Source: Streptococcus devriesei DSM 19639
GTDB lineage: Bacteria > Bacillota > Bacilli > Lactobacillales > Streptococcaceae
NCBI RefSeq assembly: GCF_000423725.1
Contig: NZ_AUIN01000018.1
Span: forward strand, 51,079-115,078
Direction: 5' to 3'
Length of the DNA: 64,000 nucleotides
Each line of letters begins with the position of its first letter. The first letter of the stretch is position 1. Positions 35,626 through 44,613 of this stretch are shown in pieces. Both the position numbers and the translations under genes were made by a program. Below the pieces are notes generated by a model. That model ran no database searches. It was given only the letters and a program-made list of their open reading frames with translations, and was not told the DNA's origin.

Positions 35626-37377
35626 TTATGTGACTTTCTCTTCTGTTAAGGGAACAGCAACATAAACGCTTGTTCCGTCGGGTGATGACTGAAAACTAAG
35701 GCTGGCTTCGTGTCCGTAGATGAGGGTCAGACGGCGGGAGAGGTTTTCCAAGGCTGAGCCTGAACCTTCGGCTGATTCCTGCTGAACCTTGCCCAGCGTT
35801 TTTAACTTGTCGGCTGGAATACCCTGCCCATTGTCCTCAACGGTAATGTGAAGCATTTGTTCCTTGCGTTCAATCAAGACACGCAGATGATTGTCGGTCT
35901 TAGATTGTTTAAAAGCGTGCTTGTAGGCATTTTCAACCAATACTTGCAAGGTAAAAGGCGGAATCAAGACTTTGCCGTCTCGATTTTCATCAACTATTAT
36001 GTGATAGTGGACCTTGTCTGGGAATCGAGCTTCTTCCAAAGCAAGGTAGGCATTGACCTGTATGATTTCCTGACTTAAAGGAATGACATTTTGGCGGGCT
36101 CCCTGCAGGTTGCCCCGCAGAAATTTGCTGAGCTCTTTAAGGAGGTGACGGGCTTTTTCACCGTCCATGCGGATGAGGGCCAAAATAGTGTTTAAGGCAT
36201 TAAAGAGGAAATGCGGATTGACCTGAGCCTGAAGGGATTTCATTTCTGCATCCTGCAGCAGATGGGCGGCCGCTTCGGCCTGCCCCAGAGCCAGCTGTGT
36301 TGAAAAGATATTGCCCAACCCTTCAGCGACTTCCTGTTCCACATAGCTCATTTTGTGGTTTCCTGAAAAATAGAGCTTTAGCGTTCCGACCGTTTCATTT
36401 TGAATTTTCAAAGGAATGACAATAGCTGAGGTGAGGGTGCAGCCTTCGTGATCGCACTCGATTTCGCTGCGGTCTTTGGCAATGCAGATGCTGCCTGTTT
36501 CAATAGCTCGCTTGGCTAGTTTTGTCAAAATTTTAATATTGGGAACATGGTGATCGGCACCCGCTCCGACATAGGCTAAAATAGTGTCTCTGTTAGTCAG
36601 ACTGACAGCCGCAACCCGCATGTATTGATGGATAATTTCGGCAACCGGCTGACAGGACTGAAAACTGAGCCCCTGCCGCAAATAAGGCAGGGTTTCATTG
36701 GCCAGTTTTAGGACATCATGCGTCTGGACTGCTCTGGCCTGTTCTTCCAGCTGCTGAGTTGAGGTGATGATTGAGATGAAAATACCTACCCCCAGCGTAT
36801 TGGCAAAAATCATGGGCAGCCCGATGAAGCGGACCAATTCCCAAGACTGATGAAAGTCGGAGCTGAAAATCAAGATGCAGATCATCTGCAAAACTTCCAT
36901 GGACATGCCGACAAACATGGCCTGTCTGATTGTAACCATGGGCCGCTGCCTGCGGAAATATTTTCCCAGCAAGCCCGAGCACAGCCCGATTAAGAGTGAT
37001 GAAATGATATAAATGTAAGGAGCCAGTCCGCCCTGCCAGTAGCGAAATAAAACCGAGATGGCACCGACGAAAACGCCGACTACAGGTCCTCCGATCAAGC
37101 CGGCCACACCGATTGTCAGCACCCGGGTATTGGCAACAGAAGAGTGCTCGGCAATCTTGCCCAGAGTTTGGTTGACGATGGCTAAATTCGATTGGATTTC
37201 CACACCGGTAAAATTTGAAATAATGGCGAAAAAGCTAAACAAGAGCAGTAAAATCAGCTGATGCTTTTTAACCTCAGGATGGTTGAGCGTTTGCTTGATA
37301 AAGGGAACATGAACAAACGCATAGGCCAGCAAAATAATCAGGCCTGCCCGCTCCATCATAATCAAGAATAAAATCAT
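35626..37377 (-). CDS. lytS: LytS-type sensor histidine kinase
   Basis: A 583-residue kinase. N-terminal 5TMR-LYT domain of six or so helices to about residue 200 (GVEIQSNLAIVNQTLG, GLIGGPVVGVFVGAIS), GAF-like domain (about 225-360), His_kinase domain with the phospho-histidine in VNPHFLFNALNTI, and a HATPase_c domain (LQVLVENAYKHAF, VEDNGQGIP). BtsS/LytS kinases with this domain plan sense pyruvate or membrane state. Its expected partner LytTR regulator is 3.1 kb downstream on the same strand, with a foreign-oriented gene in between. The start at 37377 is the first ATG, preceded by AGCGGAGG. Confidence 0.93.
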   Translation of the reverse strand: MILFLIMMERAGLIILLAYAFVHVPFIKQTLNHPEVKKHQLILLLLFSFFAIISNFTGVEIQSNLAIVNQTLGKIAEHSSVANTRVLTIGVAGLIGGPVVGVFVGAISVLFRYWQGGLAPYIYIISSLLIGLCSGLLGKYFRRQRPMVTIRQAMFVGMSMEVLQMICILIFSSDFHQSWELVRFIGLPMIFANTLGVGIFISIITSTQQLEEQARAVQTHDVLKLANETLPYLRQGLSFQSCQPVAEIIHQYMRVAAVSLTNRDTILAYVGAGADHHVPNIKILTKLAKRAIETGSICIAKDRSEIECDHEGCTLTSAIVIPLKIQNETVGTLKLYFSGNHKMSYVEQEVAEGLGNIFSTQLALGQAEAAAHLLQDAEMKSLQAQVNPHFLFNALNTILALIRMDGEKARHLLKELSKFLRGNLQGARQNVIPLSQEIIQVNAYLALEEARFPDKVHYHIIVDENRDGKVLIPPFTLQVLVENAYKHAFKQSKTDNHLRVLIERKEQMLHITVEDNGQGIPADKLKTLGKVQQESAEGSGSALENLSRRLTLIYGHEASLSFQSSPDGTSVYVAVPLTEEKVT

Positions 37378-37475
37378 ACCGTGCCTCCGCTGAAAGATTC
37401 TTTTTCATTATAACACAAAAACTAAAAATGAATGTCCCTTGTCAAAAACAAGCGTCTTGGCTGAGCAGAAAAACA

Positions 37476-37505
37476 AAAAGCCAGAACAGAAATTCTGGCT
37501 TTTCT
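37476..37505. terminator. Terminator between lytS and nrdF
   Basis: Perfect 11-bp stem AAAAGCCAGAA / TTCTGGCTTTT with a 6-base loop. On the minus strand it ends the nrd operon. Confidence 0.88.
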
Positions 37506-37584
37506 TATGTTTGAACAGCAGCTAAGCTGGGCTTAATAGAGGTGTCTCAGATATTACAGCTAAACTTATTTCTCCTGTGGCTTT

Positions 37585-38544
37585 TTACAAACCGTAGTTG
37601 TAATCATCGTCCTGCATGGACTCAACAGTGCCGAGGAGATAGCCGTTTCCGACCTGACTGAAGAAGTCGTGGTTGGAGGTTCCGGTTGAAATACCGTTCA
37701 TGACGATCGGATTAACATCATCGGCTGTATCAGGGAACAGCGGATCCTGCCCCAGATTCATCAGAGCCTTGTTGGCATTGTAGCGCAGGAAAGTTTTCAC
37801 TTCCTCACTCCAGCCGACACCGTCATAAAGTGTTTCGGTGTAGCCTTCTTCGTTTTCATAGAGTTTGTAGAGAAGGTCATACATCCAGTCACGGAATGTA
37901 TCCTGTTCTTCTTCAGACAGTTCGTTAAAACCAAGCTGGAATTTATAACCGATATAGGTACCGTGAACGGATTCGTCACGGATAATCAGCTTGATGATTT
38001 CAGCCACGTTAGCCAGCTTGTTGTTGCCCAGATAGTAGAGCGGTGTGAAGAAACCTGAATAAAAAAGGAAGGTTTCAAGGAAGACGCTGGCAACTTTCTT
38101 TTCCAGAGGATTGCCTTTAAGATAGATTTCGTTGATGATTTCAGCTTTTCTTTGCAGGTATTCGTTGTTGTTGGTCCACTCGAAAATAGCATCAATTTCT
38201 GATTTTGTGTTCAGGGTTGAAAAGATGGATGAGTAGGATTTGGCGTGGACAGACTCCATGAATTGAATGTTATTAAAAACAGCCTCTTCATGAGCGGTAC
38301 GCACGTCGTGGCGCAGAGCTTCAACACCTGATTCGGACTGCAGGGTATCAAGCAGGGTCAGGCCGCCAAAAACTTTGCCAACCAAATCTTTTTCAGGAGC
38401 TGAAAGCTTGCGCCAGTCATCCAAGTCGTTGGAAAGCGGAATCCGCGTATCCAGCCAAAATTGTTCGGTCAGTTTTTCCCAAGTTGATTTATCAATAACA
38501 TCTTCAATAGCATTCCAGTTTATTGCTTTGTAATAAGTAGTCAT
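37585..38544 (-). CDS. nrdF: Class Ib ribonucleotide reductase beta subunit
   Basis: A 319-residue radical-bearing subunit. It has the metal-ligand motifs DxxxE...ESxH (FMESVHAKSYSSIF) and RDESVHGTYIGYKF, and the tail DDDYNYGL that docks on the alpha subunit. Class Ib enzymes use a dimanganese or diiron tyrosyl radical and need NrdI, which is not encoded in this cluster. It lies downstream of the YTGPGGG-repeat gene and nrdE on the minus strand. Ribosome site AGGAGAA precedes the start. Confidence 0.97.
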   Translation of the reverse strand: MTTYYKAINWNAIEDVIDKSTWEKLTEQFWLDTRIPLSNDLDDWRKLSAPEKDLVGKVFGGLTLLDTLQSESGVEALRHDVRTAHEEAVFNNIQFMESVHAKSYSSIFSTLNTKSEIDAIFEWTNNNEYLQRKAEIINEIYLKGNPLEKKVASVFLETFLFYSGFFTPLYYLGNNKLANVAEIIKLIIRDESVHGTYIGYKFQLGFNELSEEEQDTFRDWMYDLLYKLYENEEGYTETLYDGVGWSEEVKTFLRYNANKALMNLGQDPLFPDTADDVNPIVMNGISTGTSNHDFFSQVGNGYLLGTVESMQDDDYNYGL

Positions 38545-38566
38545 GATGTAATAATTCTCCTAAAAC

Positions 38567-38947
38567 TTATTGTAAATGTGTTTTTATAATATTTGCATAA
38601 TCATGTAAATTGCGCTTTTCAAGCTCTTTGATAAAGATATCTAAAGGAGGAATATTACTCATGTACGGAGAACTATCAGGTCCGGTGTAGAGACCACCAC
38701 CAGGTCCGGTGTAGAGACCACCACCAGGTCCGGTATATAGGCCACCACCAGGTCCAGTATATAGGCCACCACCAGGTCCAGTATATAGGCCACCACCAGG
38801 TCCGGTATATAGGCCACCACCAGGTCCAGTATAGAGACCACCACCAGGTCCTGTGTAAGCACCGCCACCAGGTCCGGTGTAGAGACCACCACCAGGTCCG
38901 GTGTAGAGACCACCGCCAGGTCCAGTATATCTATTTCTTATCCACAT
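38567..38947 (-). CDS. YTGPGGGL-repeat protein encoded within the nrd operon
   Basis: A 126-residue protein with three parts: a short basic start (MWIRNR), ten perfect or near-perfect octapeptides YTGPGGG(L/A), then an eleventh partial unit YTGPDSSP and a non-repetitive 32-residue C-terminus (opening YMSNIPPLDIFIKELE) that looks helical. No signal peptide, membrane helix or cysteine. I start it at minus-strand ATG 38947, 8 bases after the ribosome site AAAGGAAG; the longer ATG at 38965 overlaps that site. It lies 25 bases after nrdE and 22 bases before nrdF, so it must share their transcript. The Gly/Pro/Tyr repeat suggests a flexible or self-associating protein. I recognise no family function and do not assign one. 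Confidence 0.8.
   Translation of the reverse strand: MWIRNRYTGPGGGLYTGPGGGLYTGPGGGAYTGPGGGLYTGPGGGLYTGPGGGLYTGPGGGLYTGPGGGLYTGPGGGLYTGPGGGLYTGPDSSPYMSNIPPLDIFIKELEKRNLHDYANIIKTHLQ
38690..38929 (-). repeat. Ten tandem 24-bp repeats
   Basis: Ten in-frame 24-bp units encode YTGPGGG(L/A). Units differ mostly at third codon positions (for example TAC/TAT and ACC/ACT changes), and only one unit changes a residue (Leu to Ala). A twelfth part-unit and flanking sequence diverge. Confidence 0.95.
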
Positions 38948-38972
38948 AAGTACACTTCCTTTCATTGTTCAA

Positions 38973-41132
38973 TTAAATCACACAGCTTTCACATTGGTTT
39001 GAACCAATCTCATCACCGTCATCGGTGAAAGTGCGGATATAGTAAATGGACTTGATTCCTTTATTAAAGGCATAGTTGCGAAGGATGGACAGATCGCGTG
39101 TTGTTTGCTTGCTCTCTGTTTTCCATTCATAGAGGCCTTGAGGGATATCGCTGCGCATAAAGAGCGTAAGCGATAAGCCTTGATCGACATGTTCAGTCGC
39201 AGCAGCATAGACATCAATAACTTTTCGCATATCCATATCGTAGGCTGATGTGTAATAAGGAATGGTATCCGTTGATAAACCGGCTGCCGGATAGTAAATC
39301 TTACCGATTTTCTTTTCCTGACGCTCTTCGATACGCTGCGTGATAGGGTGAATAGAAGCAGAAACATCATTGATATAGGAAATTGATCCGTTTGGAGCAA
39401 CCGCTAAACGATTTTGATGGTAAAGTCCATCTGTCATAACAGCCTGACGCAGAGCCTGCCAGTCAGCAGCCTGAGGGATGAAGTGATCTTTAAACAGTTC
39501 CTTAACAAGGTCGGATTTCGGAACGAATTGGCCAGTGACATACTTATCAAAATAAGAGCCGTCAGCGTATTTTGACTTTTCAAAACCGACAAAAGTTTCC
39601 TTACGTTCGCGGGCAATGTTATTGGATTCCACCAAGGTCCAGTAATTCATGAGCATGAAATAGATATTGGTAAATTCAATAGATTCCGGACTGCCGTACT
39701 CAATGTGGTGCTGTGCCAAGTAGGAGTGCAGTCCCATGGCACCGAGCCCGAACGTATGAGCTTGGGCATTGCCGTGCTTGATAGTTGGAACAGCTTCAAT
39801 GCTTGATGAGTCTGTCACAAAAGTAAGCGCACGTGTCATAGCTTTGATGGAGCGGCCGAAGTCGGGGGAAGTCATCATATTGACAATGTTTGTTGAACCG
39901 AGGTTACATGAAATGTCGGTTCCCATTTTGACAAATTCCTGAGCATCGTTGATTTCACTTGGTGTCTGAACCTGCAGGATTTCCGAACAGAGATTGGACA
40001 TGACAATTTTGCCGTCAATCGGATTGGCACGGTTGGCAGTATCAACATTGACAACATAAGGGTAGCCTGATTCCTGCTGCAGTTTGGAGATTTCCGTTTC
40101 CAAATCGCGGGCACGAATCTTGGTTTTGATAATATTAGGATTGGCCGCCAATTCGTCATATTTTTCCGTAATATCTATATAATTGAAAGGAATACCGTAC
40201 TCACGTTCGACAGAATAGGGGCTAAAGAGATACATGTCTTGATTCTTGCGGGCCAATTCATAAAACTTATCCGGAATGACAACACCGAGGGACAGAGTTT
40301 TGACGCGGACCTTCTCATCGGCATTTTCTTTTTTAGTAGAAAGAAAGGCGATGATATCCGGATGAAAGACATTGAGGTAAACAACCCCCGCACCTTGGCG
40401 CTGACCTAATTGGTTGGAGTAAGAAAAGCTGTCTTCAAAAAGTTTCATGACAGGAACGACCCCGGATGCTGCACCGTCAAAGCCCTTGATAGGAGCTCCG
40501 GCTTCGCGCAGATTGCTGAGAGAAATCCCCACACCGCCGCCGATACGGGATAACTGCAGAGCAGAGTTGATAGAGCGGCCGATAGAATTCATGTCATCGG
40601 TTACCTGAATAAGGAAACAAGAAACCAGTTCACCCCGGCGGCTGCGGCCGGCATTAAGAAAACTTGGTGTCGCCGGCTGATAGCGCTGAGCAATCATTTC
40701 CATAGCCAGATCTTTTGCCAATTCTTCATTGCCGTCAGCAAAATAGAGAGCATTAAAGAGAACACGGTCTTCAATACTTTCAAGATAAGCTTCGCCATCA
40801 TTGGTTTTAAGCGCATACTGCTGATAGAATTTATAGGCTGCCATAAATGATTTAAAGTGAAAATCATAGTCATAAAGAGCTCGAGACAGCTCCTCAATAA
40901 ATTCGGGTCTGTATTTAGCGATAAAACCTGCTTCGATATAATCATTTTCAATCAGAAAACGAATCTTATCAGTAATACTGTCAAAAGCTTTAGTATTCGG
41001 ACGCACATTTTCGGCAAAGAAAGCATTTAGGGCTTCCTTGTCTTTATGAAGCGGAATCTGTCCGTCGACAGGGCGGTTAATTTCATTGTTGAGGCGGAAG
41101 TAAGAGACATCGCCGAGATTTTTGAGACTCAT
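38973..41132 (-). CDS. nrdE: Class Ib ribonucleotide reductase alpha subunit
   Basis: A 719-residue catalytic subunit. Recognisable parts are QRYQPATPSFLNAGRSRRGE, the active-site cysteine in MSNLCSEILQ, the radical-transfer tyrosines and the C-terminal redox pair in NQCESCVI, which is re-reduced by NrdH. There is a short N-terminal region without the ATP-cone of class Ia, as expected for NrdE. It reduces NDPs to dNDPs with NrdF. nrdH lies 326 bases upstream and the repeat gene follows immediately. Confidence 0.97.
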   Translation of the reverse strand: MSLKNLGDVSYFRLNNEINRPVDGQIPLHKDKEALNAFFAENVRPNTKAFDSITDKIRFLIENDYIEAGFIAKYRPEFIEELSRALYDYDFHFKSFMAAYKFYQQYALKTNDGEAYLESIEDRVLFNALYFADGNEELAKDLAMEMIAQRYQPATPSFLNAGRSRRGELVSCFLIQVTDDMNSIGRSINSALQLSRIGGGVGISLSNLREAGAPIKGFDGAASGVVPVMKLFEDSFSYSNQLGQRQGAGVVYLNVFHPDIIAFLSTKKENADEKVRVKTLSLGVVIPDKFYELARKNQDMYLFSPYSVEREYGIPFNYIDITEKYDELAANPNIIKTKIRARDLETEISKLQQESGYPYVVNVDTANRANPIDGKIVMSNLCSEILQVQTPSEINDAQEFVKMGTDISCNLGSTNIVNMMTSPDFGRSIKAMTRALTFVTDSSSIEAVPTIKHGNAQAHTFGLGAMGLHSYLAQHHIEYGSPESIEFTNIYFMLMNYWTLVESNNIARERKETFVGFEKSKYADGSYFDKYVTGQFVPKSDLVKELFKDHFIPQAADWQALRQAVMTDGLYHQNRLAVAPNGSISYINDVSASIHPITQRIEERQEKKIGKIYYPAAGLSTDTIPYYTSAYDMDMRKVIDVYAAATEHVDQGLSLTLFMRSDIPQGLYEWKTESKQTTRDLSILRNYAFNKGIKSIYYIRTFTDDGDEIGSNQCESCVI

Positions 41133-41458
41133 CTATAAGTTCCTATTCCTTACTAATTTCATCATATTGCTGGAAGAAAACAGGTAAACATCCTGACCTT
41201 CCTATTTTTGTACATAGAGCAGCTGAGTGATCAAGGATAAATTCCCTGTCAGAAAATTGTGAAATCTTAGCTTTTTTGTACCTAAAGACTTGATCGGATT
41301 TGATTAAGGCATGAGCCTGAAAATTTCGAAAGGCCCATCCTTCAATCAGCTGCTGCGCTCTTAGTGAGCGGCAAGTCGTTTTGCAAAACTTTTTTGTCTT
41401 ATTTTTTGCTTATCTGCTTTAGATATTGACAGCAGACAGCTCTGATAGCTTGAAATCC
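41133..41458 (-). other. 326-bp gap between nrdH and nrdE
   Basis: No ORF of useful size, no clear terminator and no recognised riboswitch. It contains a TTTTGCAAAA palindrome near 41380. A possible second promoter for nrdE or an RNA control region cannot be excluded. Confidence 0.4.
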
Positions 41459-41683
41459 TTAGATAAGAGCTTTTAATTTAGCAGGCTGGAAGCCTGAAAA
41501 GACAATATCGCCCGCTTCGATAACAGGAGCAGCGGTAAATCCTAAGCTTTTCACATAGTCGATTTTGTCCGGCTGTTCATCAATATTAATTTCTTGGAAG
41601 TCAATATTATTTTGTTCCAGAAATTTCTTAGTCATCTTGCATTGCATGCAGTTATTTTTTGAAAAAACAGTTATTTTAGCCAT
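41459..41683 (-). CDS. nrdH: Glutaredoxin-like protein NrdH
   Basis: A 74-residue thioredoxin-fold electron donor for NrdEF. It has the redox motif CMQC (SKNNCMQCKMTKKFL) and a GFTAAPVIEAG cis-proline region, ending FSGFQPAKLKALI. Length is typical. First gene of the nrdH-nrdE-(repeat)-nrdF cluster on the minus strand; AGGAGGAG precedes the start and two NrdR boxes lie upstream. Confidence 0.96.
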   Translation of the reverse strand: MAKITVFSKNNCMQCKMTKKFLEQNNIDFQEINIDEQPDKIDYVKSLGFTAAPVIEAGDIVFSGFQPAKLKALI

Positions 41684-41774
41684 TTTCTCCTCCTAAAATT
41701 TTTACTTTTTTTATAAGTTGCTTTACTAGCATATCTAAATTTAAGAAAAAAAGCAAGAAAATTTGCTTGAAAAA

Positions 41775-41822
41775 ACACAAAATATAGTAGGGATATGTTC
41801 AAAAATACACAAGATATAGTGT
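41775..41822. promoter_or_regulatory. Pair of NrdR boxes in front of nrdH
   Basis: ACACAAAATATAGTAG (41775) and ACACAAGATATAGTGT (41807) match the NrdR box ACAC-WATATAT-GTGT with one to three changes each. They are 32 bp apart, three helical turns. On the minus strand a TTGTGT / 17 bases / TACTAT promoter overlaps both boxes. The opposite, aconitase promoter begins 67 bases further on. Confidence 0.85.
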
Positions 41823-41888
41823 TTTTGCTGGATAAAAAACTTCGCTAAGTTCATGTTATATTTTATGACATAAAATGCAAGTTTAGGT

Positions 41889-41917
41889 TTGATTGCGGAT
41901 TTATAAAATTGTATAAT
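41889..41917 (+). promoter_or_regulatory. Promoter of the aconitase-citZ-icd operon
   Basis: TTGATT, 17-base spacer, TATAAT, 32 bases before the aconitase start. Confidence 0.8.
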
Positions 41918-41949
41918 TTTTATTAAATAAGCAGAAAAGGAGTTAAAAT

Positions 41950-44610
41950 ATGGTTAATTATGCATCAACTTTTTCTTTGAATCAGCAAGACTACCATTAT
42001 ATTGATTTAGACAAAGCCTCTAAAGATTATAATGCAGAGCTTGAGCGCCTTCCCTACACGATTAGAATTTTAATTGAAAGTTTATTAAGGAAAAACGATA
42101 ATATTGATGTTATAAAAGATAACATATATTCTCTTTTTCATTATAATCCGCAAAATCCTAAAGGGGAGGTTCCTTTTAAACCCAGCCGTGTCATCCTTCA
42201 GGATTTTACGGGTGTTCCGGTTGTTGTCGATCTGGCTTCTATGCGTGATGCTGTTGTCAAAAATGGCGGCGATCCTGATTTGATTAATCCCGAAATACCA
42301 GTGGACCTCGTTATCGATCACAGCGTTCAGGTTGATTTTTTCGGTAATGATAAAGCTTTTGACAAGAATATTGAGCTGGAATTTCAGCGGAATAATGAGC
42401 GCTATGAATTTCTCAAATGGGCTGAAAAATCTTTTAAAAATTATCGGGCGGTACCGCCGGCAACCGGAATTATTCATCAGGTTAATATCGAATTTCTAAG
42501 TGATGTTATCATTGAAAAAGATGGCTTTGTGTATCCGGATTCTATGTTTGGCACCGACAGCCACACAACGATGATAAACGGCATCGGGGTTCTTGGCTGG
42601 GGTGTTGGCGGTATTGAAGCTGAAGCTGCTATGCTGGGGGAAGCATCTTATTTTCCTATTCCTGAGGTGATCGGCGTACGTCTGCACGGAGAACTGTCTA
42701 AATTAGCGACAGCGACAGATTTGGCACTTAAGGTTACACAGGTTTTGCGTTTAGAAAATGTGGTTGGAAAGTTTGTAGAATTTTTTGGCCCCGGACTGGC
42801 TAATCTTTCTTTGGCAGATCGGGCAACTGTTGCCAATATGGCACCTGAATACGGTGCTACCTGCGGTTATTTTCCTATAGATGACGAAACGCTGAACTAT
42901 ATGGCGTTAACAAACCGCTCAAAAGAACACATTGCTTTGACAGAAGCTTATACTAAGCGCAATCAGCTTTTTTACAATCCCGATTCTGAACCTGGCTACA
43001 GCAAGGTTATTGACCTTGACTTATCAACTGTTGTCCCTTCGATTGCCGGTCCGAAACGTCCTCAGGATTTGATAGAATTGAACCGAGCAAAAGAAGAATT
43101 TGAAGCCAGCCTTGTGCGGGAAGCCGGTGTCCGCGGTTTTGGCTTGGATGAAAGTGAGTTAGATAAAAAAGCAGTGGCGCATTTTGAAGATGACGACATT
43201 GAAATAAAGACCGGCCATGTTGCTATTGCGGCTATTACTTCCTGCACCAACACTTCTAATCCCTATGTCCTTTTGGCTGCCGGCCTCTTGGCTAAAAAGG
43301 CTGTGGAACGCGGACTTAGTGTTTCTAAGGCAGTTAAAACTTCCTTAGCACCGGGTTCTAAGGTTGTCACAGCCTATTTGAAAAAGAGCGGCCTTCAGCC
43401 CTATCTTGATCAGCTTGGTTTTCATCTGGTCGGCTATGGCTGTACAACCTGCATTGGCAATTCAGGCAGCCTGCCGGCAGCCGTTGCTAAGGCTGTTCAG
43501 GAAAAGGATTTGCTTGTCAGTGCTGTTCTTTCGGGAAACAGAAATTTCGAAGGTCGGGTCAATCCTTTGGTAAAGGCTAACTTTTTAGCCAGTCCGCCCT
43601 TGGTTGTGGCCTATGCGCTGGCCGGCAGCACAGCGATTGATTTGACGACTGAACCGCTGGGCTATGATAAGGATAATCAGGCGGTTTACTTGGAGGATCT
43701 CATGCCGGCTAAAGAAGAAGTGATGGCCTATGTTGACAAGTATGTCACTGCTGAACTCTTTGCCCAGGAATATGCGCAGGTTTTTTCTGACAGTGATAAG
43801 TGGAACCACATTCAAACCGAGCCTTCCGCTAACTATCAATGGAATCAGGCGTCTACCTATATCCAAAATCCACCCTATTTTGAACACTTAAATAATTCAG
43901 CTGCAGCAGATTTGACGGATTTGAAAGTACTGGCTAAATTCGGTGATTCAGTTACGACGGACCACATTTCACCTGCCGGTAATATTGCTCGGAATAGTCC
44001 GGCTGCTCGCTATCTGGAAGAAAAAGGTCTTGCTTATGCAGATTTCAATTCCTACGGCAGCCGGCGCGGCAATCATGAGGTCATGATGAGAGGAACCTTT
44101 GCCAATATTCGGATTAAAAATGAATTAGCCGATGGCAAGCTTGGCGGCTACACAAAATACAAGGGGGAACTTCTTCCTATTTATGAAGCTGCCATGAATT
44201 ACCAAAAAGAAGGTCAGGCGACAATCGTCATTGCAGGCAAGGACTATGGCATGGGTTCAAGCCGTGACTGGGCAGCTAAGGGAGCCAGTCTTTTAGGTGT
44301 GAAAGTTGTTTTGGCAGAAAGTTTCGAGCGCATTCACCGCTCTAATCTGGTTATGATGGGGATTTTGCCCTTGCAGTTTCTTGAAGGTCAGACCGCAGCC
44401 AGTCTCCAATTAACAGGATACGAGACTTACACGGTTATCCTTCCAGACAAACCACAGGTGCATGATCTTGTGACTATCAGGGCTGTTTCAGACCAAGGAG
44501 TCAAAGAATTTCAAGCCCTTCTTCGCTTTGATGCAGATGCTGATATTCAGTATTATGAAAATGGCGGAATTCTTCCCATGGTTGTTCGTAAGAAGTTAAA
44601 GGGGGGTTAA
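41950..44610 (+). CDS. acnA: Aconitate hydratase
   Basis: An 886-residue cytoplasmic aconitase of the AcnA/CitB type. The iron-sulfur cysteines are in [10 protein letters not shown] and [39 protein letters not shown] and the C-terminal [16 protein letters not shown] swivel domain are present. It converts citrate to isocitrate. AAAAGGAG precedes ATG 41950. It heads the acn-citZ-icd operon found in mutans streptococci, which lack the rest of an oxidative TCA cycle; the product 2-oxoglutarate feeds glutamate synthesis. Often named citB in Gram-positives. Confidence 0.97.
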   Translation: MVNYASTFSLNQQDYHYIDLDKASKDYNAELERLPYTIRILIESLLRKNDNIDVIKDNIYSLFHYNPQNPKGEVPFKPSRVILQDFTGVPVVVDLASMRDAVVKNGGDPDLINPEIPVDLVIDHSVQVDFFGNDKAFDKNIELEFQRNNERYEFLKWAEKSFKNYRAVPPATGIIHQVNIEFLSDVIIEKDGFVYPDSMFGTDSHTTMINGIGVLGWGVGGIEAEAAMLGEASYFPIPEVIGVRLHGELSKLATATDLALKVTQVLRLENVVGKFVEFFGPGLANLSLADRATVANMAPEYGATCGYFPIDDETLNYMALTNRSKEHIALTEAYTKRNQLFYNPDSEPGYSKVIDLDLSTVVPSIAGPKRPQDLIELNRAKEEFEASLVREAGVRGFGLDESELDKKAVAHFEDDDIEIKTGHVAIAAITSCTNTSNPYVLLAAGLLAKKAVERGLSVSKAVKTSLAPGSKVVTAYLKKSGLQPYLDQLGFHLVGYGCTTCIGNSGSLPAAVAKAVQEKDLLVSAVLSGNRNFEGRVNPLVKANFLASPPLVVAYALAGSTAIDLTTEPLGYDKDNQAVYLEDLMPAKEEVMAYVDKYVTAELFAQEYAQVFSDSDKWNHIQTEPSANYQWNQASTYIQNPPYFEHLNNSAAADLTDLKVLAKFGDSVTTDHISPAGNIARNSPAARYLEEKGLAYADFNSYGSRRGNHEVMMRGTFANIRIKNELADGKLGGYTKYKGELLPIYEAAMNYQKEGQATIVIAGKDYGMGSSRDWAAKGASLLGVKVVLAESFERIHRSNLVMMGILPLQFLEGQTAASLQLTGYETYTVILPDKPQVHDLVTIRAVSDQGVKEFQALLRFDADADIQYYENGGILPMVVRKKLKGG

Positions 44611-44613
44611 ACT

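Noticed and set aside
38659..38913. 84-codon open frame inside the 24-bp repeat array in another frame
   Set aside because: It is a by-product of the repeats. The frame with the ribosome site, start codon and unique C-terminus is the YTGPGGG one.
38690..38929. CRISPR array
   Set aside because: The 24-bp units are contiguous with no spacers and encode a regular peptide.
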